A DNA stretch of 64,000 bases, taken from Rubrolithibacter danxiaensis. GTDB taxonomy: Bacteria > Bacteroidota > Bacteroidia > Sphingobacteriales > Sphingobacteriaceae. The notes beneath the pieces are model-generated. The model did no database searches. It was not told where the DNA came from and saw only the letters and a list, made by a program, of their open reading frames with translations. Shown in pieces: positions 1 to 9,343 of the stretch. The stretch covers positions 186,001-250,000 of the forward strand of contig NZ_JBKOPS010000001.1 of NCBI RefSeq assembly GCF_047272945.1, given 5' to 3'. Positions within the stretch are counted from its first letter, which is position 1; each line of letters begins with the position of its first letter. A program made the position numbers and the translations under genes.

Positions 1-12
1 AGAAGAGACCTT

Positions 13-657
13 TTAAAGAATAATTGTCAGATCTTCAAACTTTTCTAAAGAAGCCACCTGATCTTCATTTACTTTACCAAAACCATAAGCAGCAAAAATA
101 AAAGGCACTCCGGCTTTTTTACTCGATTCATAATCGCCCATCGTATCGCCTATATAAACGGATGCTTTTAAATCGTGATCTTTAACAATGTCTTTAATAT
201 TTTCGGCCTTAGGCATGTTTTTGGTTCCGTAACACTGGTGGCCTTCAAAATATTGTTCGAGTTGGTGCAGTTTCAAGAAAACCTCTATATAGCCGGTCTG
301 GCAATTGCTTACAATGAACAGACGATACTTTTCTGAAAGATAAGCAAGCGTTTTTTCAAGTTCCGGATATAATATTCCTCCCTTTTCTGCCAGCACTTCC
401 AGTTCCTTTTTCGCACATATTTCTTTAAACTCATTCCTTTTTTCCTGGCTCAATGCTGGAAATAATTTATCATAAATAGCGTCATAAGGCATACCGGCAA
501 TACCTGCAACTGCTTCAGGAGTAATTTCTTCTTCTATATAACCTACCTTGTCTTTTGCAGCTTGCCAGGCTTCAGCAACACTTACGGTCGAATCCCAAAG
601 AGTTCCGTCAAGGTCAAAGATTATACTGTCGAAACGATTTTTTAGCGAAGTTTCCAT
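13..657 (-). CDS. HAD-family hydrolase (phosphoglycolate phosphatase-like)
   Basis: This is a soluble phosphatase of the HAD superfamily, 214 aa. HAD motif I is seen near residue 15 as DLDGTLWDS, with the nucleophile and acid/base aspartates. Motif II is the Ser of FIVSNC, and the acidic motif is GDTMGDYESS near residue 170. A helical cap lies between motifs I and II, as in the PGP/Gph-like subfamily. The substrate cannot be read from the sequence. The start is the ATG at 657. It is transcribed toward the left window edge, and no promoter pair was recognised. The family call is firm; the phosphoglycolate name is only by resemblance. Confidence 0.85.
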   Translation of the reverse strand: METSLKNRFDSIIFDLDGTLWDSTVSVAEAWQAAKDKVGYIEEEITPEAVAGIAGMPYDAIYDKLFPALSQEKRNEFKEICAKKELEVLAEKGGILYPELEKTLAYLSEKYRLFIVSNCQTGYIEVFLKLHQLEQYFEGHQCYGTKNMPKAENIKDIVKDHDLKASVYIGDTMGDYESSKKAGVPFIFAAYGFGKVNEDQVASLEKFEDLTIIL

Positions 658-773
658 GCGGCTGCAAAAATAGATTATTTTTCAACTTCTGATATCATTT
701 TGATTAATCTAAAAGCAAGCCATCCCTGAATACTAAAGGGAGGATTTATCAGTTCTCCCGTCTCTACGGAATA

Positions 774-2081
774 TCAATCCAGTATCTTCACAGAATCTAT
801 ATTTGGCCCGTTCTTTTCAGTATCAGAATTTGCAGGATCTGTTATCCATTCGCCGTCTACAATGAATTTATATTTTATTTTTCCGGGTTCGCTTTGAGTA
901 GTTAACACCCAGCTGTCACCTTTCCTGGCAAGCTTATCTTTATGGTCAGCCCAATCGTTAAATGAACCTGCAACGAATACTTCTTTTGCGTTCGGATATC
1001 CTTTTAATTCAAACCTCAGCGTTTTTAATACCGGTTTATCATCTTTGAGTTCTTTTACCCATTCAGAAAGTGCGTTTTTCCATACCGCTTCATCTGTTGT
1101 TGCTATTGTATGCTTCATAGCCAGCTGCCGGGCTTTGTAAAGCGCAAGCCGGGGGTTTATAGCTGAATCTGGCTCTACTCCTACTCCTTCCCAGTTTGTT
1201 TTCGTGATCGGATTTATTGCTTTTCCAATAGGAATAAACATGTTGAAATGATCATTAACCCGTACATAGCCGCCCGGATTAGCACCTCCTCCGGTTCGTT
1301 CGCCAATAATAGTTGCCCTTTTTAAGTTTTTAAGATCATAGGCCAACTCTTCTGCGCCTGAAAAAGTATTTCGGCTTATTAAGATATAAACCGGTTTGTT
1401 GAGATACTTTTTACCGGGGACATAGGCATAAGTCCACGATTGTTTGGTTGAATTCCCTTTACGCCAGTACCAGTCTGTAAGATGGACAGGACTTTCAAAA
1501 AAATAACTGCAAAGAAAAGGAATGGCATCAGGCGACGAACTTCCGACACAATTACGCAAATCGATTATCAATGCATCTGTATGTGCGATATAGTTCATTG
1601 CCGCGGCATACGTATCCCCTGAAAAAGCCGGATCACAAAATATGTCAACATCAATATAACCTATATTTCCTTTTAACACATCTAATTTTCGTAAACCGTA
1701 ATTTGTATGTTTCAACATCCGGCCAAACCCTTCTCTTTCAGAAGCCGGAATGCTCATAATTTCTCTTTCAGCTTCTTCAGGTATAAGCTCCTCTGAATAA
1801 TTCATATTTAAATGAAGGTCTTTACTGATATCCCGTAGATCCTGGGTAAGGCGTTTTGCGAATTCATTTCCATCTGTAATTGATCTATATACATTTTTAG
1901 CCTCCAGTTTCCGTATATGATTTTCCATCTTTCCGGCAACTTCCGGAAAAACATATTTTTCATGGATGATTTTTAATGTATTATCAATAGTTTCTTTTTT
2001 CTTCTGCTCTGATAACTGAGCGAGAGTTGAAAGGGAAAAAGCAAGTATCCCTATAATGCTTAATAAATATTTCTTTCTCAT
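774..2081 (-). CDS. S41 family peptidase with C-terminal CBM48/glycogen-binding-like domain
   Basis: This secreted protein of 435 aa begins with a signal peptide ending near AQ (residues 21-22). Residues about 25-310 match tail-specific/IRBP-like S41 peptidases: LIIDLRNCVG near 171 and the catalytic-serine stretch ISRNTFSGAEE, with Ser about 241. No PDZ domain is evident. Residues about 355-435 form a separate beta-sandwich resembling the AMPK/CBM48 glycogen-binding fold (VFVAGSFNDWAD, then YKFIVDGEWITDP). Joining a peptidase to a carbohydrate-binding module is unusual and suggests targeting to a glycan or use of the fold as a protein-interaction module. It diverges from the GH5 mannanase gene across a 230-bp region holding a dyad. 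Confidence 0.8.
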   Translation of the reverse strand: MRKKYLLSIIGILAFSLSTLAQLSEQKKKETIDNTLKIIHEKYVFPEVAGKMENHIRKLEAKNVYRSITDGNEFAKRLTQDLRDISKDLHLNMNYSEELIPEEAEREIMSIPASEREGFGRMLKHTNYGLRKLDVLKGNIGYIDVDIFCDPAFSGDTYAAAMNYIAHTDALIIDLRNCVGSSSPDAIPFLCSYFFESPVHLTDWYWRKGNSTKQSWTYAYVPGKKYLNKPVYILISRNTFSGAEELAYDLKNLKRATIIGERTGGGANPGGYVRVNDHFNMFIPIGKAINPITKTNWEGVGVEPDSAINPRLALYKARQLAMKHTIATTDEAVWKNALSEWVKELKDDKPVLKTLRFELKGYPNAKEVFVAGSFNDWADHKDKLARKGDSWVLTTQSEPGKIKYKFIVDGEWITDPANSDTEKNGPNIDSVKILD

Positions 2082-2183
2082 AAATTTAAAAATTACAGAA
2101 AGGAATATTCAAGCAAGATGCCAGAGACAAGCAATTGAAGATCAGAATATTAACAAAATTAAAATTAAAAGAATTACTCAAAA

Positions 2184-2212
2184 TTGAACATTTTGTTCAA
2201 AACCGAACAAAA
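2184..2212. promoter_or_regulatory. Overlapping inverted repeats, candidate operator
   Basis: A perfect inverted repeat, TTGAACA-TTT-TGTTCAA, spans 2184-2200. Its right arm also pairs with a third half-site, so TTTTGTTC-AAAACC-GAACAAAA spans 2191-2212. Three GAACA half-sites in alternating orientation sit about midway between the divergent S41 peptidase (start 2081) and GH5 mannanase (start 2312 or 2324). This looks like a transcription-factor site that could act on both genes. The protein that binds it is unknown. Confidence 0.5.
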
Positions 2213-2311
2213 ACAAGTAGGTATTGAGCTTTATTCTGTAAAGGTAATTATGCTAAAAACAGTATTCAGAATTTACTTTCTTAATTATAAATTATAAATT
2301 CATCCTCCCAA

Positions 2312-3661
2312 ATGTTTACATCAATGATCAAAAATTCTCTTCTATTACTTGCTGCAATTCTATTCTTCTTTTCCTGCGGAAGAAAAAAACAGAATAACGA
2401 AAATAGCAATTCATCTTCTCCCTTTGTAAAAGTGAACGGCCAGGCCTTTGAAGTAAATGGCGAAGCCTATTTCTACCTTGGCACAAACTTCTGGTATGGC
2501 TTGAATTTGGGCTCAAAAGGAGCCGGAGGCAATAGGGAAAGACTGATAAGAGAGCTTGACAGGTTAAAAGCAATGGGCATAAATAACCTGAGGATTGTGG
2601 CGGGCAGTGAAGGGCCTGATACCGAACCCTGGAGAATGCTGCCTTCGCTACAGCCCTCGCCAGGAAAATACAACCCGGAAGTTTTAGACGGATTAGACTT
2701 TTTGATGTACGAAATGGGGAAAAGAAAAATGTATGCCATCATGTGCCTTAACAACTTCTGGCCCTGGTCTGGAGGAATGGGACAATACCTTGTTTGGGCC
2801 GGCGCTGCTGACTCTATTCCTTATCCACCTCCGCATCCGGGCGGTGATTGGGGAAAATATGCCGAGTTTACTGCTCAGTTTTATTCTAATCAAAAAGCAA
2901 TGGACCTGTTTAACAAGCACATTGAGTTTATTGTTAACAGGAAAAATCCCTACACGGGAACAGAATATAAAAATGATCCGACTATTATGTCGTGGGAACT
3001 TGCTAACGAACCCCGCGGCGTAAACAACATTAAAGACTTTTTGAAATGGGTTGATAATACCGCAGGATTAATCAAGAGGCTTGACAGCAATCATTTGGTT
3101 ACAACCGGAAGCGAGGGAAAAACATCCGATTCCAAAGCATCGGGTACTAATCTTGAAAAAGATCATACCAGCAAAAATATTGATTATGCAACCATTCACA
3201 TATGGGTACAGAACTGGGGATTTTATGATCCTGACAAGGCCGACTCTACTTATCCTGCTGCAGTTAAGTATGCAATAGATTACATTGACGACCAGGTAAA
3301 AATTGCGAATAGGTTAAACAAACCATTGGTACTGGAGGAATTTGGCATTTCAAGAGATTTAAATAATCATGCAGCCGAAACGCCAACGCAAGTGAGAGAT
3401 AAATACTACAAAGAAATTTTTGAAGAAGTTTATAACCGGGCAGCTAAACCAGAACCAGAGCTTGCAGGAGTTAATTTTTGGGCATGGGGTGGCGAAGGAA
3501 GGCCTCGTATACCAAAGGGAGTATGGAAAATGGGTGATGATTTTATCGGAGATCCTCCGCACGAGTTTCAGGGATGGTATTCTGTTTACGATACAGATTC
3601 CTCAACAATCGCTGTTATAAAACAATACGCCGATAAAATGAATAGCTTAGGAAATAAATAG
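2312..3661 (+). CDS. GH5 (subfamily 7-like) endo-beta-1,4-mannanase, lipoprotein
   Basis: This 449-aa glycoside hydrolase is predicted to cut beta-1,4-mannan backbones with retention of configuration. A lipoprotein signal ends at FFFSC (Cys22), so it is probably anchored at the outer membrane. The GH5 (beta/alpha)8 fold is recognised from GTNFWYGLNLG near 57, SWELANEP with acid/base Glu233, and VLEEFG with nucleophile Glu343. It also has the aromatic-rich loops (NNFWPWSGGMGQY) typical of GH5_7 mannanases. The ATG at 2324 (MIKNSLLL) would give a tidier lipoprotein signal than 2312. It lies at the edge of the mannan PUL, opposite in direction to the susC operon, and is followed by a terminator-like hairpin. 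Confidence 0.88.
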   Translation: MFTSMIKNSLLLLAAILFFFSCGRKKQNNENSNSSSPFVKVNGQAFEVNGEAYFYLGTNFWYGLNLGSKGAGGNRERLIRELDRLKAMGINNLRIVAGSEGPDTEPWRMLPSLQPSPGKYNPEVLDGLDFLMYEMGKRKMYAIMCLNNFWPWSGGMGQYLVWAGAADSIPYPPPHPGGDWGKYAEFTAQFYSNQKAMDLFNKHIEFIVNRKNPYTGTEYKNDPTIMSWELANEPRGVNNIKDFLKWVDNTAGLIKRLDSNHLVTTGSEGKTSDSKASGTNLEKDHTSKNIDYATIHIWVQNWGFYDPDKADSTYPAAVKYAIDYIDDQVKIANRLNKPLVLEEFGISRDLNNHAAETPTQVRDKYYKEIFEEVYNRAAKPEPELAGVNFWAWGGEGRPRIPKGVWKMGDDFIGDPPHEFQGWYSVYDTDSSTIAVIKQYADKMNSLGNK

Positions 3662-3681
3662 TATTTCCCTAAAATTTTTAA

Positions 3682-3708
3682 AAAAGCTGCTGTAAGGCAA
3701 CTTTTTTT
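3682..3708 (+). terminator. Rho-independent terminator after GH5 mannanase
   Basis: AAAAGCTGC and GCAACTTTT form a 9-bp stem with one C-A mismatch around a 6-nt loop, followed by a run of T. It starts 20 bases after the GH5 stop codon. Confidence 0.6.
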
Positions 3709-3711
3709 ATG

Positions 3712-3728
3712 TGAGAAATTATTTCTCA
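3712..3728. promoter_or_regulatory. Perfect 8-bp inverted repeat upstream of the unknown lipoprotein
   Basis: TGAGAAAT-T-ATTTCTCA is a perfect dyad with a single central base, about 78 bp before the ATG at 3806. It lies beyond the preceding terminator, so it may be an operator for the 3806 gene. The binder is unknown. Confidence 0.35.
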
Positions 3729-3805
3729 TTTTCTCATTTATGTAAACATTTATAGTCATTTTTTAATTAAAGGTTTAATTATTACCTAAACATTAAAATT
3801 AAACT

Positions 3806-4819
3806 ATGAAAAGAAAAATTTATTCATCTATCTTCTTTCTTACTCTCGTTGGCCTAACCTATATTGGTTGTAAAGAAGAAGCTGCTGTGAAACCTGTTGA
3901 TGACGCCTCAAAGCTTTCGAGTATCTGTACCGGTAAAACTGCTTTTGCAAAAGTAGAAAGCAGTAATGTGGCTTCAGTTTCAAACCCGCTTCCTTATGAT
4001 ATCTCTCTATTGGCCAGAAAATCTAACGATGATGGCACTTATACATGGATTTGGTCGGTACAAAATCCAAAACCAGGAAATGGCAAAGATGGAACAAGCC
4101 AGGACTTAAGCCACTGGGGAATTTCTTTAGGTGCTTGCGCTTCTTTAAAAGACATTAAAAGTGCCGGAATAAGTACCGATGGTGTTAACTGGAAAGATTT
4201 CAATCCCGAATATAAAGAAGACAAAAGCCAGGATTGCTACAAACAACCTGTTTTAAAATTTGACGCGGGCACAAACGGCACTAAAAAAACATATTATCGT
4301 TTAATAGTGAAGAAAAACTTTACGATAGAAAAAGTAAAAGCACTTTACAAGTCGGGAAGCAAAACCGGTTGCGGAACTATAGAAATTTGTGGAATAGGAG
4401 CTTGTCCTGAAGGGGAAACTCCCTCATGTGACGATCGTAAAACCTTAGCGTCAGACAAAGGCTATCACAACGTAAATTCAGGTACTAAAGAATATTACCG
4501 CGGTTCAACTGTACTTGGCTGGTTAAATGTAAATGATGGCTTTGATTTCTGCGGTTCTCTGGTTATCAGCAACGATCTGATTGTAAACTCAAATGGTTTA
4601 TGTGTAGTTAACGGTGCTTTACAGGTTAATAAAAACCTTACAGTTAACAGCAATTCAAAATTAAAAATAAAAGGTTCGGTACATATAGTTGGTAACTTAA
4701 TACTTAACAGCAACAGTACTATCGAGTTTGTTGGAGAAGGAAATTCAATTCAGGTGTCTGGTAAAATAACCAAAGCTCCTGATGCTAAAATCATCGGCAA
4801 ATACTCAGGAAACCTATAA
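3806..4819 (+). CDS. Unrecognised PUL lipoprotein with beta-helix-like C-terminal repeats
   Basis: I do not recognise this 337-aa protein as a named family. It starts with a lipoprotein signal, lipobox TYIGC (Cys22). Residues about 40-200 form one region with a tryptophan-rich stretch (YTWIWSVQNP), paired cysteines (CGTIEICGIGAC) and no catalytic motif that I can see. Residues about 235-337 carry at least three near-repeats built on L-x-VNSNS-x-L-x-I-x-G, typical of a small beta-helix or bactofilin/polymer-forming fold. It sits between the plus-strand GH5 mannanase and the HTCS, and ends at a shared bidirectional terminator. A surface adhesin or glycan-binding role is an inference from export and context only. 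Confidence 0.7.
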   Translation: MKRKIYSSIFFLTLVGLTYIGCKEEAAVKPVDDASKLSSICTGKTAFAKVESSNVASVSNPLPYDISLLARKSNDDGTYTWIWSVQNPKPGNGKDGTSQDLSHWGISLGACASLKDIKSAGISTDGVNWKDFNPEYKEDKSQDCYKQPVLKFDAGTNGTKKTYYRLIVKKNFTIEKVKALYKSGSKTGCGTIEICGIGACPEGETPSCDDRKTLASDKGYHNVNSGTKEYYRGSTVLGWLNVNDGFDFCGSLVISNDLIVNSNGLCVVNGALQVNKNLTVNSNSKLKIKGSVHIVGNLILNSNSTIEFVGEGNSIQVSGKITKAPDAKIIGKYSGNL

Positions 4820-4862
4820 AAATTCAGCATAAATCAGTTTTAATCCTTACCTATAAAAAGTG

Positions 4863-4888
4863 GAGGCTGTCCAAATTTGGACAGCCTC
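4863..4888. terminator. Bidirectional terminator between unknown lipoprotein and HTCS gene
   Basis: A perfect 26-base palindrome has 13-bp arms beginning GAGGCTGTCC and an AAATTT centre. It is followed by TTTT on the plus strand and by CTTTTT on the minus strand. It lies between convergent genes, so it can end both transcripts. Confidence 0.85.
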
Positions 4889-5044
4889 TTTTCAACTAAC
4901 TAACCATTTTAACTTTATCCGAAAAAACATAGGGATAAAAGTTATACCAATCTAAAATTCCAACTAACACCGGAAGCTTGCTCTTCTCCCTGCTTTGATA
5001 ATTCTACTAAAGCAAAAGTAAGGCTGATAAGATATTTACAACAA

Positions 5045-5071
5045 TACAGGAGTTTCAAACTTATGTACTAT
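5045..5071. repeat. Second copy of the susC-upstream motif
   Basis: TACA-N15-TGTA with core CTTATGTAC. Positions 5047-5071 match 17936-17960 at 21 of 25 bases, in the same orientation. This copy lies 19 bp beyond the HTCS stop codon, in the gap before the terminator at 4863. Confidence 0.5.
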
Positions 5072-5089
5072 GTATTATTGAATAAAGGA

Positions 5090-8000
5090 TTAAATTACCT
5101 GTATACCGGGCAGTCTTTGCAATGCCCTGAACTCATTTGGAGAGTAACTATACATTTTCTTAAACTCCCGGTAAAAGTATGACTGGTTATTAAATCCTGT
5201 ACGATAAAAAATCTCTGAAACTGTCAGATCCGTACTTTTTAATAAACGGGCTGCTTCCTGTAAACGAATATTTCTTATTAACTCGCCCGGAGTCATATTC
5301 GACAGGGATTTTAATTTGCGGTAAAGAGCTGTTCTGCTAACTGCCAATTCTTTTTCAATAAAAGCTGCGTCCAGAGATTCGTTATCCAGATTATTTTCAA
5401 TGATTTTTACCAGCTGTTCTATAAATGATTTATCACTTTCCTTCAAGCCTGCATCGCCAATTTTATCAGAAAACTGATCCTGAGAGAATAGCGTATAAAG
5501 CCTTTCCTGGTACTCAAGAAGTTTTCTGATCCTTACTAAAAGGTGTTCAGCATGAAAAGGTTTTGGAATATAAGCGTCCGCCCCTACTTCATAACCTTCA
5601 ATTTTTTGTTCTACCGTTCCTCTGGCAGTAAGAAGAATAAAGGGAATATGGCAGGAATTAGGCGTATTTTTAACAACATTACATAGTTGAAGGCCATTCA
5701 TGTCCGGCATCATAATATCGCTTACTATTAAATGCGGAATCATTTTATTCATCACATTTAAAGCTTCCCTGCCGTTTCCTGCTTCGTAAACAATATAATT
5801 TTCGCTTAGTATATCTTTTAAAAGAAACCGGATAGAGGCATCATCTTCAACAATTAAAATATTTTTACGATTGTTTTCTTCAAAACTTGTAAGCAGCGCT
5901 TTTTTATTATTCTCAACAATGGTCTCCTGCTTAACATCCAAAGAATCATATGTTAATGATTGAATAATATAAGATGGTTTTTCTGCTCTGTCGCCGTCTG
6001 ACACAGTTTTCTGATATATCATCTCCTTGTTAAGAGGGAGAAGAACTTTAAAGGATATCCAGTTATTTTCGCATTTAACTTCGATGGTACCTTTTAAAAG
6101 GCTTACCAATTGACGGGTAAAGGCCAACCCGATACCTGAACTTATTTTACTTTGCTGGCTGCCATCAAGTACAAAAAAACGGTTAAAAATTTTATTCAGA
6201 TCGTTTTCTGAAAGGTTACATCCTGAATTTGCCACTACCAGTTCCAGTTGCTCTGATACCTGATTAACAGAAAACACAATATGCTGCCTGTTTTTACAAT
6301 GTTTAAAAGCGTTTGAAAGCAGATTATAAATAATCTTCTCGACCTTATCTTTATCTGTGTATAATTCAATTCCTTGTTCTATATGAATAGAATATTCCAA
6401 ACTTTTTTGCTCACTCAATGGCTCGAACAGTTTGGAAATATTGGTGAGCAAATTAGAGATATTCAACACAGAATATTGATTTACCAGACTTCCGGATTCT
6501 GCTTTTCTGAATTCAAGAAGCTGATGCACCAGGTAATGAAGCCTTGAAGCTTCCTGTTTTACAATAGAGAGAAAATAATGGCCTGAAGATTTTTTTTCTG
6601 AACGCTCGGCTTTATAAAAGTATCTGTCTATTGCTCCTAATATTAATGTTAGTGGTGTTTGCAGCTCATGTGCTATATTGGTAAAAAAGTTTAGCTGCTC
6701 CTGGTGAACTTCTTCGTCTTTCCGGCGAAGCGAATGTTCCAGAATGAGCTTTTGATCCATAATAAACTTATTTTTCCTGTACCTGACAACAAGAAAGCCC
6801 GCAAAACCTGCGAGTATAAAATAGCATAAAAAGGCTGGAAGTGTGAGCCAGAAATATTGTTTAATTGTCAGATTAAAAGCAGCAACTTCTTTTGTCCATA
6901 CACCTTCCCCGTTTGTCCATTTAACCAGTAAAGTATAGTCGCCGGGCGGAATGTTGCTATAAAATATTTTAGGGTCCTGGCCTGAGTAATGCCATACTTT
7001 GTCGTGCCCTTCTAAAAAATAAGCGTACTGACATTTCTGCGGATTGGAAAACAGAACCGGCTGTAATTTTAATTCAAAAAAGTTATCTTCTGTAGCCAGC
7101 TTATAAGTAGCAGGAACAAATGAATTTTTAGAATTCAGAACTGTAAAGCTGTTTCCGGATTTATTTCGTCCTGCCAGTTTTAATTCTGACAGTAACAGAT
7201 TGGGCTGGATGGTATTGGTTTGTATCTGTTGTGGCTGGAAATAATTAAACCCGTAAATTCCGCCAAAAAACAAATATCCGTCTTTATTCTTCCACACAGC
7301 GTTGTCGCTGAATTCATCGCTTTGCAAACCATCCGCTTCCTTAAACTGGATGATCTTGAGTGTCTGCGGATCAACTTTTGCCAGTCCCTTGTTTGTACTT
7401 ACCCAGATATTTCCGTCATCATCTTCCTGAACTGCATGAATGGTGTTATTGGGCAATCCGTTCTCATCATGCAGTTTTTTAAAGAAAAGATTTTGTTTTC
7501 CTGATTCAGACTCTTTGATCCAGTTTAAACCAAAACTGGTTCCTATCCACAAACGGTTCTTTTTATCTTTATATAACGATAAAACATCGTTGTTAGAAAG
7601 GCTTCCATCGTACGAAAACGCTTTAAAAGTTTTAAACTTTTTCGTTCGTTTATCAAACAGACTTAAACCACCGTATCTGCATCCTACCCAAATTGTGTTA
7701 TTACTACCTTCGGCAAGGGTATAAATCACATTACTGCCCGGACCGGTTTCTGTTCCTGTATAACTAAAGTGTTCCAGGTTGCGTACCTCAAGCTTCCCGT
7801 CGGGCAGCCTGTCTAACTTTAGATGAACAAGCCCGTTGGAATTCAAGCCCATCCACACAGATCCGTCGGCGTCACTTAAAACACTATGTACAGAATTAAA
7901 AGCAGGATATTTATCACTGTTACTAATATCTTCCCATTTAACCAGTTTCTTCTGTTTTAAATCATATACTGTTATTCCTGCTGCGTCCGAGCCGATATAA

Positions 8001-9205
8001 ACGAGGTCATCTGTACCTTTTTGAATAGAATAAACGCAATTATCAAGCAGGTCTATACCGGTATGAAAAGAATTAATACTGGAAAATGATACATTTTCTT
8101 TGCCCAGATTGCGGATTGTTATAATCCCGTTTCCTTTTGTTCCAACCCAAAGCTCCCCGTTTACATCACAAAACGCCCTTATCGGAATATTAAACGGCTG
8201 CCCATTGGGCTGGCGTTGTACAACATGTATATAATCGTTCTTTTTTGTAATCTTGACAGAGCCGTTCCCATCTGTGCCAACCCACAGTATTTGCTCTTTA
8301 CCAGCTAAAAGCGAAGTAATACGAAAATTCTTTAAAGCCGGTACTGCTGCAGACAGCGACTGGGAAGGCTTAAAATGAAGATCGTATTCGCCGAGGCCTT
8401 TGGAGGACCATGCAAAAATATACTTATTCTGATAAAAGGCCATTGACCGCACCTGATGCGGTAAAACCTGAACCTTATTACTCAAAAAATTATCGGATAT
8501 TTCATAAAGCTCCTGTTTTTTTGAGATATAGAACAGTTTTTTATTAACGTAGAAAAAGTTGTCTGTTTCTTTAAAAGTATAAGGTTGTTTTATAAACCCT
8601 TTCCCGGTTTTTGTAAAAGTTTCCAGCAATCCGTTATCTTTTAATATCCAGAGATTTCCGTCACTATCAAAGCTTATCTTAACAATGAGCCCTTCACCCA
8701 GATTTTTTAAATGCAGCGGTTTAAATGTATTGGAGTTATTATCAAAAACATTGATTGAACTGCTGTAATTAGTAGCGGTGTAAACCACGCCATCCGAATC
8801 GATCGCTAGTATAAATCCTTGTCCAGGTGTATTTTGCTTATAGAAAAAGTGCTGAAAGATGCCTTTACTCTTATTATAACGGGAAATTCCGGAAACGGTG
8901 CAGATCCAGATATTATCCTTTTTATCCTCATTGATCTGGTAGATAACATTACTTGCAATGGAATTAGAAATATTACCCTTACTATAATTAAAAACGTGAA
9001 AAGATGAGCTGTTAAAAAGATTTAAACCGTCCCAGGTTGCCATCCAGATCAGGTTATCCGAATCCTGAAAGATATCATTTATACAACTGTTAGACAGCCC
9101 ATTGCGGTTATCAAATTGCTGCGAAGTGTATAAAGACTGAGCATTAATCCCTGAACAAATCAATAAGGCGAGCAGCAGCGCATAAAACAGTACACTTTTT
9201 TTCAT
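5090..9205 (-). CDS. Hybrid two-component system sensor/regulator (HTCS) of the mannan PUL
   Basis: This is a single-protein two-component system of about 1371 aa. A signal peptide is followed by a periplasmic sensor of two seven-bladed Reg_prop propellers (repeats such as NIWVSTNKGLAKV and LWIGTSFGLNWI) and a Y_Y_Y domain (YAYFLEGHDKVWHYSG). One membrane helix follows near residue 790, then HisKA (NIAHELQTPLTLI), HATPase, a receiver (VSDIMMPDMNG, phospho-Asp) and a C-terminal AraC-type HTH. HTCS proteins bind an oligosaccharide released by the PUL enzymes and activate susC/susD. I chose the ATG at 9205 over the TTG at 9235, because it opens directly onto the signal peptide (MKKSVLFYALLL). 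It lies 138 bp after the preceding PUL gene and may have its own promoter. Confidence 0.92.
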   Translation of the reverse strand: MKKSVLFYALLLALLICSGINAQSLYTSQQFDNRNGLSNSCINDIFQDSDNLIWMATWDGLNLFNSSSFHVFNYSKGNISNSIASNVIYQINEDKKDNIWICTVSGISRYNKSKGIFQHFFYKQNTPGQGFILAIDSDGVVYTATNYSSSINVFDNNSNTFKPLHLKNLGEGLIVKISFDSDGNLWILKDNGLLETFTKTGKGFIKQPYTFKETDNFFYVNKKLFYISKKQELYEISDNFLSNKVQVLPHQVRSMAFYQNKYIFAWSSKGLGEYDLHFKPSQSLSAAVPALKNFRITSLLAGKEQILWVGTDGNGSVKITKKNDYIHVVQRQPNGQPFNIPIRAFCDVNGELWVGTKGNGIITIRNLGKENVSFSSINSFHTGIDLLDNCVYSIQKGTDDLVYIGSDAAGITVYDLKQKKLVKWEDISNSDKYPAFNSVHSVLSDADGSVWMGLNSNGLVHLKLDRLPDGKLEVRNLEHFSYTGTETGPGSNVIYTLAEGSNNTIWVGCRYGGLSLFDKRTKKFKTFKAFSYDGSLSNNDVLSLYKDKKNRLWIGTSFGLNWIKESESGKQNLFFKKLHDENGLPNNTIHAVQEDDDGNIWVSTNKGLAKVDPQTLKIIQFKEADGLQSDEFSDNAVWKNKDGYLFFGGIYGFNYFQPQQIQTNTIQPNLLLSELKLAGRNKSGNSFTVLNSKNSFVPATYKLATEDNFFELKLQPVLFSNPQKCQYAYFLEGHDKVWHYSGQDPKIFYSNIPPGDYTLLVKWTNGEGVWTKEVAAFNLTIKQYFWLTLPAFLCYFILAGFAGFLVVRYRKNKFIMDQKLILEHSLRRKDEEVHQEQLNFFTNIAHELQTPLTLILGAIDRYFYKAERSEKKSSGHYFLSIVKQEASRLHYLVHQLLEFRKAESGSLVNQYSVLNISNLLTNISKLFEPLSEQKSLEYSIHIEQGIELYTDKDKVEKIIYNLLSNAFKHCKNRQHIVFSVNQVSEQLELVVANSGCNLSENDLNKIFNRFFVLDGSQQSKISSGIGLAFTRQLVSLLKGTIEVKCENNWISFKVLLPLNKEMIYQKTVSDGDRAEKPSYIIQSLTYDSLDVKQETIVENNKKALLTSFEENNRKNILIVEDDASIRFLLKDILSENYIVYEAGNGREALNVMNKMIPHLIVSDIMMPDMNGLQLCNVVKNTPNSCHIPFILLTARGTVEQKIEGYEVGADAYIPKPFHAEHLLVRIRKLLEYQERLYTLFSQDQFSDKIGDAGLKESDKSFIEQLVKIIENNLDNESLDAAFIEKELAVSRTALYRKLKSLSNMTPGELIRNIRLQEAARLLKSTDLTVSEIFYRTGFNNQSYFYREFKKMYSYSPNEFRALQRLPGIQVI

Positions 9206-9343
9206 CTTTACACCATTTCCAACTTTATTATTCAATCCCTTTAAAGAAATTCACTAAGGGGATTAAAAAAACTAATTTACTTAACCTTACATAAATTAGC
9301 TCTTAATCTTTTAAATGTTACATGTGCTGCACCGCATTAAAAA

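Noticed and set aside
2284..2300. ATTATAA repeats before the GH5 gene as a promoter
   Set aside because: Simple AT-rich sequence with no TAnnTTTG element or proper spacing.
7220..7724. Plus-strand frames of 94 codons inside the HTCS gene
   Set aside because: Antisense shadows of the propeller repeats with no protein-like pattern.
9268..9325. A third copy of the susC-upstream motif before the HTCS gene
   Set aside because: TACATAA and CTCTTAAT are present, but two gaps are needed to align it and the orientation differs.
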